Source: Selenomonas sp. AE3005
GTDB lineage: Bacteria; Bacillota; Negativicutes; Selenomonadales; Selenomonadaceae
Reading direction: 5' to 3'
Assembly: GCF_000686945.1 (NCBI RefSeq)
Contig: NZ_JMME01000015.1
Span: 1 to 64,000, forward strand
DNA: 64,000 nt
Shown: positions 16,522 through 24,754 of the stretch, one piece after another
How positions within the stretch are numbered: position 1 is the first letter of the stretch
Layout: each line of letters begins with the position of its first letter
Notes under the pieces: generated by a model
What the model saw: only the letters and a program-made list of their open reading frames with translations
Told to the model about the DNA's origin: nothing
Databases searched by the model: none
Position numbers and translations under genes: made by a program

Positions 16522-17793
16522 ATGAAAATTAAACGTAAACTTGCTGCTGCGGTACTGGCTGGTCTCATTTGCCTGCCGGCTGCAGCTGGGGCGCAGACTG
16601 CCAATGGCAGCAGCGTTGTCACCTCTGCCCAGGCAAAAACAGGGCAGGCCGGTCAGGAGGGATACAAAACGGATTTAATGCGGCGAATAAGGAATATCAT
16701 ACAGGGCCAGGAGAAAACGGCTGATGACGCGGACGAGCTGGCGAAAATACAAGCTGCCGGGCTGAATCAGAGTTTATCCCGTTGGGCGATGGATAGCCGC
16801 GACGAGGGCGGTACCCTGATTTTTTCCGACAGTCCCGAATACGTGTCGGAAAACGGTATTCTCTATCGTGATTCGGTCAAAGGCGACGCCCGGGTGCTCT
16901 TTTATCATCTGAATAACACCAATGAACCCAAGAAAATCGCTGTAGTGCTGAAAAATGAGTACAATGGCACCAACAAGGTTCTGGTAACCCGTGGGGGCAG
17001 CGGTCAGCCCAGCAGTGCGTATCTGGAGGTGGGCAAGGCCACCCAGCTGGAGTATTTCAGTCAGGAACGTCATGACCAGATACTGCTGCCGCCGGCGATG
17101 TCCCGGCTGCTGCAGGAGGATATGAATGAAACCATTTTACAGCCCGGCCAGCTGACCTACGGCGTGTTTGATTTTCATGCCGAACACAGTGTGCTGGTGA
17201 CGGTGCTGATGCTGGACGCCTACGGCGACCCGGTGACGGCGGCGGAAAGCCTGCCGGTGCTGCCGAAGGACGAGATGCGCTTGCGCGGTACGTTTAAGGG
17301 AATGAACCGGGTGCTCACAGCCCGTAAATCCTACGACCCGGCCAAAGACGGCGGCGTTTATTTCATGCTGGCTGATGATAAGCAGGATAAATACCGCTAC
17401 GGTGTGGACGCTACCGATGGCAGTCAGGTGGTCAATTATGGCAACTATGGTATAAATTACCGGCTGGAACTGCCGGTGATTGCCGGTCAGGTGAAGTATT
17501 ATCTGAGCCCCTTGGGCGGTGTTTATGCCGGTGCTATCCGCAGCTATCAGAATAAAAAAGCCTTCACGCTGTACCCCACACCCAACGGCCGGACTTATTT
17601 CGGTGACAATACGGCCCCGGAGTCCTATGAGGAACAGGTAAAACGTGAGTCTGGCAGCTGGCATATCGCCCGCAACACCGAGCTGGCCAATTTGGGCGAA
17701 ACCAGCCAGCGCGGCGAAATGGTGTTTGAATTTTCACCGCCGGGGGCCTCTAATCTGCCGGTGGCTATCGTAATGGTGCCCGATAATAAATAA
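16522..17793 (+). CDS. Secreted protein of unknown function
   Basis: A 423-residue protein with a clear signal peptide (KLAAAVLAGLICLPAAAGAQ). The mature part has no domain I recognise. It is rich in beta-strand-like stretches and Gly/Tyr residues, consistent with a periplasmic or surface beta-sandwich protein. The ATG at 16522 is about 13 bases after AAAGGA; an in-frame TTG at 16513 is better spaced and would add three residues. It follows the deacetylase by 44 bases, suggesting a shared envelope role. Confidence 0.7.
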   Translation: MKIKRKLAAAVLAGLICLPAAAGAQTANGSSVVTSAQAKTGQAGQEGYKTDLMRRIRNIIQGQEKTADDADELAKIQAAGLNQSLSRWAMDSRDEGGTLIFSDSPEYVSENGILYRDSVKGDARVLFYHLNNTNEPKKIAVVLKNEYNGTNKVLVTRGGSGQPSSAYLEVGKATQLEYFSQERHDQILLPPAMSRLLQEDMNETILQPGQLTYGVFDFHAEHSVLVTVLMLDAYGDPVTAAESLPVLPKDEMRLRGTFKGMNRVLTARKSYDPAKDGGVYFMLADDKQDKYRYGVDATDGSQVVNYGNYGINYRLELPVIAGQVKYYLSPLGGVYAGAIRSYQNKKAFTLYPTPNGRTYFGDNTAPESYEEQVKRESGSWHIARNTELANLGETSQRGEMVFEFSPPGASNLPVAIVMVPDNK

Positions 17794-17820
17794 AAAGCGA
17801 TTTACAGGAGGAATTTATAA

Positions 17821-19767
17821 ATGACAGCCAAGAAACCTTTTTATATCACAACCCCGATTTACTATCCCAGTGCCAAACTGCATATCGGCCATGCTTACTG
17901 CACGACCATTGCTGACGCTATTGCCCGTTTCCATCGTCTGGCCGGTGATGAAGTATTCTTTTTGACCGGTTCTGACGAACACGGCCAGAAGATTCAGCAG
18001 AAAGCCGAAGAGGCCGGCATTAAACCTATCGAATACACGGACAAAATCGTGGCCGGTTTCCAGAATCTCTGGAAGAAACTCGATATCAGCAATGATGATT
18101 TTATCCGCACCACGGAAAAACGTCATGAAAAAGTAGTGCAGGAAATTTTCCGCCGCATTTACGAGAAGGGCGACATTTACAAAGGTTCCTATAAGGGCCT
18201 CTACTGCACGCCTTGTGAAAGCTACTGGACGGAACATCAGCTCGATGAAAACGGCTGCTGCCCGGACTGCGGCCGTCCTGTACAGGAAGTGGCCGAAGAG
18301 GCTTACTTCTTCAAGATGAGCAACTATCAGGATAAGATTCTCTCCTATATCGAAGAACATCCTGATTTCATTCAGCCGGTTTCCCGCCGCAATGAAATGA
18401 TTAACTTCATCAAGCAGGGCCTCGAAGATTTGTGCATTTCCCGTACTTCCTTCGACTGGGGTATTCCTGTACCCATTGATGAAAAGCATGTCATTTACGT
18501 ATGGTTTGACGCCCTGACCAACTACCTGACGCCGATTGGCTTTTTGGACGACCAGGAAAAATTCCAGAAGTTCTGGCCGGCTAATCTGCACCTCGTGGGT
18601 AAGGAAATCGTCCGTTTCCACACTATTATCTGGCCCTGCATTCTCATGGCGCTTGACCTGCCGCTGCCGAAAAAGGTTTACGGCCATGGCTGGCTGATTG
18701 TGGACGGCGACAAGATGAGCAAGTCCAAGGGCAATGTGGTTGACCCCATCGGCCTTATTGATGAATTTGGTGCCGACGCTATCCGCTATTTCCTGCTCCG
18801 TGAAATCAATCTCGGTCAGGACGGCAACTTCTCCCGTGACGCCCTCATTCAGCGTATTAACAGCGACCTGGCCAACGACCTGGGCAACCTGCTGCACCGT
18901 ACCCTCAACATGGTGGGCAAGTTCCAGGACGGTGTGCTGCTCGCACCGCAGGGCGAAAGCGAAATCGACAAGAGCCTCAAGGCCGATGCTGCGGAAACAG
19001 TTGCTTTCTTTGCAGAAAACATGGATAAAATGGAACTGTCCCTGTCCATTAAGAAGGTTTGGGCCTTCATCAGCCGCGCCAATAAATACATTGATGAAAC
19101 GGCTCCCTGGGCTTTGGCCAAGGACGAAACGAAGAAACAGGAACTGGCCAATGTCATGTACAATCTGGCCGAATCCCTGCGTCATATAAGCGTGCTTATC
19201 AGCCCGTTCATGCCGGTCACGGCAGAACGCATTTGGCAGCAGCTGAACCTGCCGGGCAAGTTTGCCGATGTGCAGCTTGACGATATCAAGGCTTGGGGCG
19301 GCATTGCCGGCGGTCACAAGGTTGGCACGCCGGAACAGCTCTTCCCCCGTATCGAAGTGGAAAAGGATGAGGCTCCGGCCAAGGAAAAGCCGGCTAAGCA
19401 GCCAAAGGAAAATAAGGAAAAGAAAGCCAAAGAACAGCCGGCAGAAAATGGCGAAATCTCCATTGATGATTTTGCCAAGGTGCAGCTGCGCGTGGTGAAG
19501 GTATTGGCGGCTGAACCGGTACCCAAAACGGAAAAACTTCTGAAACTCAAGGTGGATTTAGGCGATGAACAGCGTGAAATCGTATCAGGCATTGCCAAGC
19601 ATTATGACCCGGCTGACCTTATCGGCAAAAATGTGGTCATGGTCATCAATCTGAAACCGGCCAAGATTCGCGGCATTGTGTCCCATGGTATGGTGCTGGC
19701 TGCGTCCCAGGGCGACGACCTGAAGGTGTTGTCCGTGGATATGCCTGTAGGCTCGGTGGTGCGCTAA
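17821..19767 (+). CDS. metG: Methionyl-tRNA synthetase
   Basis: A 648-residue class I synthetase that charges tRNA-Met. HIGH is at residues 21-24 and KMSKSKGN near 298. A four-cysteine zinc knuckle is CTPCESYW...CCPDCG. The protein ends in a Lys/Glu-rich linker and a C-terminal tRNA-binding OB domain (about residues 545-648), as in dimeric MetRS. AGGAGG precedes the ATG. No T-box leader fits into the 27-base gap. It is followed by tatD with one base between, the usual Firmicutes order. Confidence 0.98.
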   Translation: MTAKKPFYITTPIYYPSAKLHIGHAYCTTIADAIARFHRLAGDEVFFLTGSDEHGQKIQQKAEEAGIKPIEYTDKIVAGFQNLWKKLDISNDDFIRTTEKRHEKVVQEIFRRIYEKGDIYKGSYKGLYCTPCESYWTEHQLDENGCCPDCGRPVQEVAEEAYFFKMSNYQDKILSYIEEHPDFIQPVSRRNEMINFIKQGLEDLCISRTSFDWGIPVPIDEKHVIYVWFDALTNYLTPIGFLDDQEKFQKFWPANLHLVGKEIVRFHTIIWPCILMALDLPLPKKVYGHGWLIVDGDKMSKSKGNVVDPIGLIDEFGADAIRYFLLREINLGQDGNFSRDALIQRINSDLANDLGNLLHRTLNMVGKFQDGVLLAPQGESEIDKSLKADAAETVAFFAENMDKMELSLSIKKVWAFISRANKYIDETAPWALAKDETKKQELANVMYNLAESLRHISVLISPFMPVTAERIWQQLNLPGKFADVQLDDIKAWGGIAGGHKVGTPEQLFPRIEVEKDEAPAKEKPAKQPKENKEKKAKEQPAENGEISIDDFAKVQLRVVKVLAAEPVPKTEKLLKLKVDLGDEQREIVSGIAKHYDPADLIGKNVVMVINLKPAKIRGIVSHGMVLAASQGDDLKVLSVDMPVGSVVR

Positions 19768-19768
19768 A

Positions 19769-20548
19769 ATGGCTGACTACGAGCTGATAGATACCCACAC
19801 CCATCTCAATGATGGCAAGTTTGCCGGTAAGGAAAATGAGGTTATCGAGCGGGCCAGACAGGCTGGTGTCACCAGGATTATCAATATGGGTGACACCCTG
19901 GCCTCATCGCAGAAGGCCGTGGAGCTCGCAGCAGCGCATGCGGGCGTGTATGCCGGCGTAGGTATACACCCCGAAGAAATCTACGAGCTGGGCGCTGCTG
20001 ATGACGACCAGCTGGCGGCCTGGACAGAGCAGCCCCGGGTAGTGGCTATCGGTGAAATCGGTCTGGACTACTACTGGGAAAAAGACGCAGACAAGCGCGC
20101 CCTGCAACGGCGCATGTTTATCCATCAGCTGGATTTAGCCCGGCAGCTGCATTTGCCTGTCTGCATACATGACCGTGAGGCGCATGGTGATACCATGGCT
20201 ATCCTGAAAAAGGAAGGGCGCGGCCTGCGCGGTGTCATGCACTGCTTTTCCGGCAGCTGGGAAATGGCGCAGGAGCTTTATAAAATGGACTGGTATATCG
20301 GCGTTGACGGACCGCTGACTTATAAGAACGCGGCCAAACTGCCGGAGATAGTGGAAAAATTTCCTTTAGAGCGCATTTTAGTGGAAACTGATGCCCCATA
20401 TTTGGCACCGGTACCCATGCGCGGCAAACAAAATGAACCGGCTTTTGTCCGTTATGTGGCGGAGAAAGTCGCCGAAATCAAGGGGATTTCTGTAGAAACG
20501 GTGGCTAAACAGACCTCATGCAACGGGGTAGAATTATACGGCCTCTAA
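19769..20548 (+). CDS. tatD: TatD family metal-dependent DNase/hydrolase
   Basis: A 259-residue TIM-barrel hydrolase. Metal ligands are seen in IDTHTHLND (residues 6-14), GEIGLDYYW, HDREAHGDT and VETDAPYLAP. TatD acts as a 3'-5' DNase and has been linked to repair and RNA or protein quality control. Starts one base after metG and is surely co-translated with it. Confidence 0.96.
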   Translation: MADYELIDTHTHLNDGKFAGKENEVIERARQAGVTRIINMGDTLASSQKAVELAAAHAGVYAGVGIHPEEIYELGAADDDQLAAWTEQPRVVAIGEIGLDYYWEKDADKRALQRRMFIHQLDLARQLHLPVCIHDREAHGDTMAILKKEGRGLRGVMHCFSGSWEMAQELYKMDWYIGVDGPLTYKNAAKLPEIVEKFPLERILVETDAPYLAPVPMRGKQNEPAFVRYVAEKVAEIKGISVETVAKQTSCNGVELYGL

Positions 20549-20576
20549 TCACAGAAAATGACGCTTTTTAGGCGGA

Positions 20577-20618
20577 AGTGGTGAACACTGTGCAAAAAAC
20601 AGGGTTCACCGCTTTTTT
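20577..20618 (+). terminator. Terminator after metG-tatD
   Basis: Arms AGTGGTGAAC and GTTCACCGCT (one wobble) followed by TTTTT. Confidence 0.88.
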
Positions 20619-20673
20619 ATTCCCATTTTTCAGCTTGTTTTCAGCATGATGTGGGAGAATATATACGTTGAAT

Positions 20674-20703
20674 TTGACAAGGGGTTAAAGCTCATGGTAT
20701 ACT
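20674..20703 (+). promoter_or_regulatory. Promoter of the 3D-domain protein gene
   Basis: TTGACA at 20674-20679, an 18-base spacer and TATACT at 20698-20703, forty bases before the start codon. Confidence 0.8.
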
Positions 20704-20741
20704 ACCACAAGTTCTTCACCAAGATTTAAAGGGGGCTTTTA

Positions 20742-21557
20742 ATGAGTTTAACGAAGCTATTTATTTTCAACCATAAAGAACGTAAAGTCATGCTGTGCGT
20801 GATGCTCACAGCGATGATGCTTATATCAACGGGTTTTACCACAACCTCGTTACCGGAAGACTGGCATCAGGTATCCATCATCGTAGATGGAAAAACGATT
20901 AAGACGAATACTAATCATACAAACCCCGCTTTTGTTTTGGGTTTGGCTGGCGTGAAACTTAGAGCCAACGACGAGTACCATCTGGAAAAAGATGGCAAGA
21001 ACACGAAAATCACGGTATATCGTGCGGTTCCGATTACCGTATCGTACAACGGACAGCAGAAAGCTGTTATGACAAGCAAGCAGACCGTAGGTGACGCCCT
21101 TATCGAGTTGGGCTATAATCTGGAGGACGTGGAAACGCCTCTGGGACTGGATGCGAAAATTCAGGAAAACCTAGATATAGTAGTAACTGACAGTGCAAAA
21201 AAACTCGCGGCACTGCAGCGTATGCGTGAAGAGCAAATGAGACCCAAGGTTGAGACGGAGCAGGGTGTGTTAAACTACAGCGCCGTTTATACCATGGAAG
21301 CAACGGCTTACCTGCCCACTGATGGCAGTGCTACAGGCACTACTGCCACGGGAATTCCTGCCCAGCGTGGCGTGGTTGCCGTTGACCCCAATGTCATTCC
21401 CTTAGGCTCCAAGGTATATATCCCGGGCTATGGGGTGGCTATTGCAGCTGACACCGGCGGAGCAATCCGCGGTCAGAAAGTAGACCTGTGTATGGAAACT
21501 TACGGCGAATGCATGAACTTCGGCCGTCGGGACATCGAGGTTTACGTGCTGTCATAA
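20742..21557 (+). CDS. Cell-wall 3D-domain protein with ubiquitin-like DUF348 domain
   Basis: A 271-residue exported protein. After an N-terminal membrane or signal segment (VMLCVMLTAMMLISTGFT) come one to two DUF348 modules (about residues 40-150) and a C-terminal 3D domain. The 3D domain has its acidic residues in VDPNVIPLGSKVYIPGYG and AADTGGAIRGQKVDL, the fold of lytic transglycosylases (MltA, YabE, YocH). It probably cleaves or binds peptidoglycan during growth. It lacks the G5 domain usual in YabE. A second 3D protein is at 59206. Confidence 0.88.
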   Translation: MSLTKLFIFNHKERKVMLCVMLTAMMLISTGFTTTSLPEDWHQVSIIVDGKTIKTNTNHTNPAFVLGLAGVKLRANDEYHLEKDGKNTKITVYRAVPITVSYNGQQKAVMTSKQTVGDALIELGYNLEDVETPLGLDAKIQENLDIVVTDSAKKLAALQRMREEQMRPKVETEQGVLNYSAVYTMEATAYLPTDGSATGTTATGIPAQRGVVAVDPNVIPLGSKVYIPGYGVAIAADTGGAIRGQKVDLCMETYGECMNFGRRDIEVYVLS

Positions 21558-21563
21558 GACAAC

Positions 21564-21610
21564 AAAAAAGCACGTGCTGAGCAGATTATCTGCCAGGCAC
21601 GTGCTTTTTT
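21564..21610. terminator. Bidirectional terminator between convergent genes
   Basis: AAAAAAGCACGTGC and GCACGTGCTTTTTT form a 14-base stem with a further inner pair (GCAGA/CTGC). A and T runs on both sides serve the 3D gene and the convergent gene at 21617. Confidence 0.93.
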
Positions 21611-21616
21611 AGTTCA

Positions 21617-21931
21617 TTATGGTAATTCGGGTTCAACGCCATGTTTGCGGCATTCATTAAAGAAGAAAATTGCGTTGGTGTCTTTGGGATTTTCTGACCA
21701 GAATTTGATGAGCTTGCTGGCCATGGCGTATTTTTCCTGCATAAAGGGCATGAGGTTTTCAGCGGTTACGGGGCCGCCGACGGTCATAAATACGTCAATA
21801 TTATGTCCGAGGGTGTCTAACATTTCCTCGCTGCACTCGTCCTTAGCCAGTGACTCAGCAAAGCGAATACCCTGTTCTAAGTCTTCGGCGTAGCCGCGCT
21901 GGAGGAGCCAGACGGCAATCTGCTTTTCCAT
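21617..21931 (-). CDS. Small helical protein of unknown function
   Basis: A 104-residue acidic protein, probably all-helical and cytoplasmic (MEKQIAVWLLQRGYAEDLEQ...). I do not recognise the family. AGGAGGG is well placed before the ATG. It lies upstream of the shared terminator and downstream of rpmF, which has its own terminator, so it is probably transcribed alone. Confidence 0.6.
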   Translation of the reverse strand: MEKQIAVWLLQRGYAEDLEQGIRFAESLAKDECSEEMLDTLGHNIDVFMTVGGPVTAENLMPFMQEKYAMASKLIKFWSENPKDTNAIFFFNECRKHGVEPELP

Positions 21932-22012
21932 GGGAGTCCCTCCTTTTGTTAGCTGTGTTTTAATTCTATTCGCTAAAGCGGCGGGGAATTCCTGCTGCCG
22001 GCCGGTATATTT

Positions 22013-22055
22013 TTACAAGAAAGGCCCGGGTAATCATGATGATTATCCGGGCCTC
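22013..22055 (-). terminator. Terminator of rpmF
   Basis: GAGGCCCGGATAATCA and TGATTACCCGGGCCT (minus strand) form a long stem followed by TTCTTGT. Confidence 0.8.
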
Positions 22056-22067
22056 TTAGGCGAGAGC

Positions 22068-22247
22068 TTATTCAGCTGCTGCAACTACTTCTTTGCCATC
22101 ATAGTAGCCACATTCAGGGCATACATGATGGGGCATCTTCGGTTCGTGGCACTGCGGGCAGGCTACAAAACCGGGAGCCTCCAGTTTCCAATTAGCACGA
22201 CGCTGGTCACGGCGGGCCTTGGACATTTTTCTCTTTGGTACTGCCAT
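22068..22247 (-). CDS. rpmF: 50S ribosomal protein L32
   Basis: A 59-residue ribosomal protein. The start [17 protein letters not shown] and the zinc ribbon CPQC...CPEC (residues 30-46) are diagnostic for L32; this is the zinc-binding four-cysteine form. AGGTGA precedes the ATG at a good distance. In many Firmicutes a DUF177 (YceD) gene lies upstream of rpmF; here it does not. Confidence 0.97.
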   Translation of the reverse strand: MAVPKRKMSKARRDQRRANWKLEAPGFVACPQCHEPKMPHHVCPECGYYDGKEVVAAAE

Positions 22248-22397
22248 TGTTGGTTCACCTCCGGAACAATCCGACTTACTGTTTAGTGAAATCCATACAC
22301 GTTGGGTTGATGCTGAATGGATTCATTACACAATCTTATATGTGCATTGACACATGTTAATATAATAGCGTTTTTTCGCCGTTAATGCAAGTTTTTT

Positions 22398-22724
22398 TTA
22401 TTTTGCCGATAAAAGAAGTTTGAGGGCGAGCTGTTTTTCCGGGGACAGCTCTGCAATCAGCTTAAGGAGCTGGGGGTCAATAGCGGAGGGACTGGGGGGA
22501 GCTGCTGGCTGGGCAGGTGCCTGGGCAGCCAGATTGTTCAGGTCTTCAATGCGGATATGCAGGGCACCGCATATTTTTTGCACGTTGTCCATGGCAGCAC
22601 CGCCGATGGAGCCGTTCAGAATGGACAGCAATGTAGTATACGGCATATTGATAAGCCGGGCAAAATTCTTCATTGTATAGCCCTGGGATTTTATCAGGGC
22701 TCTGATATAATCTTCTCTATTCAT
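22398..22724 (-). CDS. Helix-turn-helix (XRE-type) regulator
   Basis: A 108-residue protein with an N-terminal HTH: YTMKNFARLINMPYTTLLSI (residues 16-35) has the spacing of a Cro/CI domain. A Pro/Ala-rich linker (about residues 68-80) and a short helical tail follow. The target is unknown. It is divergent from the glp operon, with repeat copy B and a candidate operator between, so it is a candidate regulator of glp by position only. Confidence 0.78.
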   Translation of the reverse strand: MNREDYIRALIKSQGYTMKNFARLINMPYTTLLSILNGSIGGAAMDNVQKICGALHIRIEDLNNLAAQAPAQPAAPPSPSAIDPQLLKLIAELSPEKQLALKLLLSAK

Positions 22725-22751
22725 GAGGACGGTCTCCTTGTTTCATATTTA

Positions 22752-22916
22752 TTATAACGCCGTTGTTCCAGTTTTGCCATAGGCAAAACTGGAACAACGG
22801 CGTTTCCCTAAAGGACTAGCTTCGCTTCGCAACGAGGAGGGAAATATGCTCGCCGCCTGTTTTGGTATTCGTGCCCCCACCTGCTGAGGTGGGGGACATT
22901 TTCTTGCCTCGTTATA
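22752..22916 (+). repeat. 165-bp interspersed repeat, copy B (perfect left palindrome)
   Basis: Same ends and same 165-base length as copy A. In this copy the left part is a perfect inverted repeat with 23-base arms around ATA (about 22755-22803). In the other copies only the inner 8-10 bases of the right arm survive. A second hairpin CCCCCACCTGCTGAGGTGGGGG lies near the right end. Confidence 0.95.
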
Positions 22917-23013
22917 GTATTATACAGGGAGGGAGAAAAAAAGGAAAGTACGTGGTATAACAGTGAAGAATATATTATAATAATAAAGGATAGAGACTAC
23001 AATAAAGTTAAAT

Positions 23014-23053
23014 CATAGTTCGTATTGACTAACAGGGAACTATGTTGTAAGAT
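23014..23053 (+). promoter_or_regulatory. glp promoter flanked by an operator-like inverted repeat
   Basis: TTGACT at 23025-23030, 17 bases, TAAGAT at 23048-23053. CATAGTTC at 23014-23021 and GAACTATG at 23037-23044 form a perfect inverted repeat that encloses the -35 box, a common position for a repressor site. The leader to glpA is about 85 bases. Confidence 0.7.
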
Positions 23054-23143
23054 ACTCATGAAAAACGAAATATCGTTAAATTTTAATCGTAACATAATTG
23101 GTGATTATAGATAAGTGTATTGTTCCGGAGAGGATGGAGTGTA

Positions 23144-24754
23144 ATGGAAAAAGCGACGGTCGTCATTATTGGCGGCGGAGCCACAGGCGTAGGTATTCTG
23201 CGCGACCTTTCCATGCGCGGTGTCGACACGCTGCTCGTAGAAAAAGGCGACCTGGTAAATGGTGCCAGCTCCCGGTATCATGGGCTGCTGCATAGTGGCG
23301 GCCGGTATGCGGTAAAGGACGGGGAGGCTGCCAGGGAGTGTATTATCGAAAATCAGATTCTGCGCAAAATTGGCAAGTCCTGCGTGGAGACGACCGGCGG
23401 CATGTTTGTGCGCCTTGATATTGATGACCCGGCTTATGAAGAGGCCTGGGTAAAAGGCTGTGCGGCGAGTGGAATCGAGGCTGTGCCGATTACCCGGGAA
23501 GAGGCTTTCCGGCTTGAACCGCTGCTTACGCGGAAGGTGCAGTCGGCTTATCTGGTGCCGGACGCGGCGATAGATGGTTTCCGTATGTCCTGGCAGAATG
23601 TCGAGTCTGCCAAGCGCTATGGCGGCCGGTGCCTGACATATTGGGAAGTTCTCAGTATCGAACAGGCCAACGGGGCGGTTAATGGTGTAAAAATACGAAA
23701 TACCGTAACGGGTGCTGAGGAAAATATCGAATGTGAAATCGTGATTAACGCTGCCGGCGGCTGGGCTGGCAAGGTCGCAGCTCTGGCCGGACTGCAGGTA
23801 GGCGTACAGCCGGATAAGGGGACGCTGCTCGCGTTTAACCAGCGCATTACGAATCATGTTGTAAACCGCCTGCACAAATCCTCGGATGGTGATATCTTCG
23901 TACCGCATGGTTCCATTACGATATTAGGTACCTCGTCGATGAGTATTCCTGACCCCGAAGATACCAGCACTTCCCGGGCGGAAGTGGAAAATCTGCTCGC
24001 CATTGGGGAAAAGACCTTTGAGCATTTGCGTGATTACCGCCTGCTCCGGGCGTTTGCCGGCTCACGGCCGCTGTATATACCACCCGGGGGCGAGTCCGGT
24101 CGTGGGGCGTCGCGCGGCTTTGCCATTGTGGACCATGAAGAGGAAGGCCTTAAGGGCATGTTCACGATTGTGGGCGGTAAGTTTACCACCTACAGGCTTA
24201 TGGCGGAAAAGATGGCGGACCAGGTTTGTGCCAAGCTCGGCAATACAGAAAAATGCCGTACCGCCGAGGAACCGCTGGTACCGGAAGTCAGCGAAGAAAC
24301 TAAAAAAGCAGCCCGCCAATACTTCCCGGCCTATGGTACAAATCTGGCAGCTGCCCGCCTGGGCCCGGAGCGCTTTGCCCGGGTGGTAAAGCGTCTGCAA
24401 GACGAGCCGGAAAAGCGTGAGCTGGTTTGTGAATGTGAAAATGTAACTCTGGCTGAATTTGAGGAAATTGCGCAGGAAGATACCTGCTACTATATAAATG
24501 ATATTCGTCGGCGTACGCGTGTGGGGATGGGCACCTGTCAGGGGAATTTCTGTGCCCTGCGCAGCGCGGGCCTGTTTGCCAAGTACGGCAAACACGAGGG
24601 CGCAGCTGAGACGCTGACGCGCATGAAGGAATTTTTACAGGGGCGCTGGAAGGGCGTTCGCCCTGTACTGCTGGGGCGTACCCTGCGGGAAACGGAAATG
24701 ACGCGCGCCCTGTATGAACTGTCCTTTCATGTGAATGGAGGCAAAAAGGAATGA
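23144..24754 (+). CDS. glpA: Anaerobic glycerol-3-phosphate dehydrogenase subunit A
   Basis: A 536-residue FAD-dependent catalytic subunit that oxidises sn-glycerol-3-phosphate to dihydroxyacetone phosphate. The FAD-binding GGGATGVGILRDL motif is near residue 10. The C-terminal extension carries the BFD-like 2Fe-2S motif CECENV...GMGTCQGNFC. This extension and the genes that follow (glpB, glpC) identify the anaerobic enzyme rather than aerobic GlpD. The start at 23144 follows GGATGGAG. Its stop overlaps the glpB start (ATGA). Confidence 0.95.
   Translation: MEKATVVIIGGGATGVGILRDLSMRGVDTLLVEKGDLVNGASSRYHGLLHSGGRYAVKDGEAARECIIENQILRKIGKSCVETTGGMFVRLDIDDPAYEEAWVKGCAASGIEAVPITREEAFRLEPLLTRKVQSAYLVPDAAIDGFRMSWQNVESAKRYGGRCLTYWEVLSIEQANGAVNGVKIRNTVTGAEENIECEIVINAAGGWAGKVAALAGLQVGVQPDKGTLLAFNQRITNHVVNRLHKSSDGDIFVPHGSITILGTSSMSIPDPEDTSTSRAEVENLLAIGEKTFEHLRDYRLLRAFAGSRPLYIPPGGESGRGASRGFAIVDHEEEGLKGMFTIVGGKFTTYRLMAEKMADQVCAKLGNTEKCRTAEEPLVPEVSEETKKAARQYFPAYGTNLAAARLGPERFARVVKRLQDEPEKRELVCECENVTLAEFEEIAQEDTCYYINDIRRRTRVGMGTCQGNFCALRSAGLFAKYGKHEGAAETLTRMKEFLQGRWKGVRPVLLGRTLRETEMTRALYELSFHVNGGKKE

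Noticed and set aside
17794-17820. T-box leader for metG
   Set aside because: Only 27 bases separate the genes, with just a Shine-Dalgarno sequence; no specifier loop or T-box motif.
17815-19317. 500-codon open frame antisense to metG
   Set aside because: A shadow of the strong codon bias of metG; no RBS and no recognisable protein features. The same applies to long opposite frames over glyA, yvcK, the helicase and the chemoreceptor.
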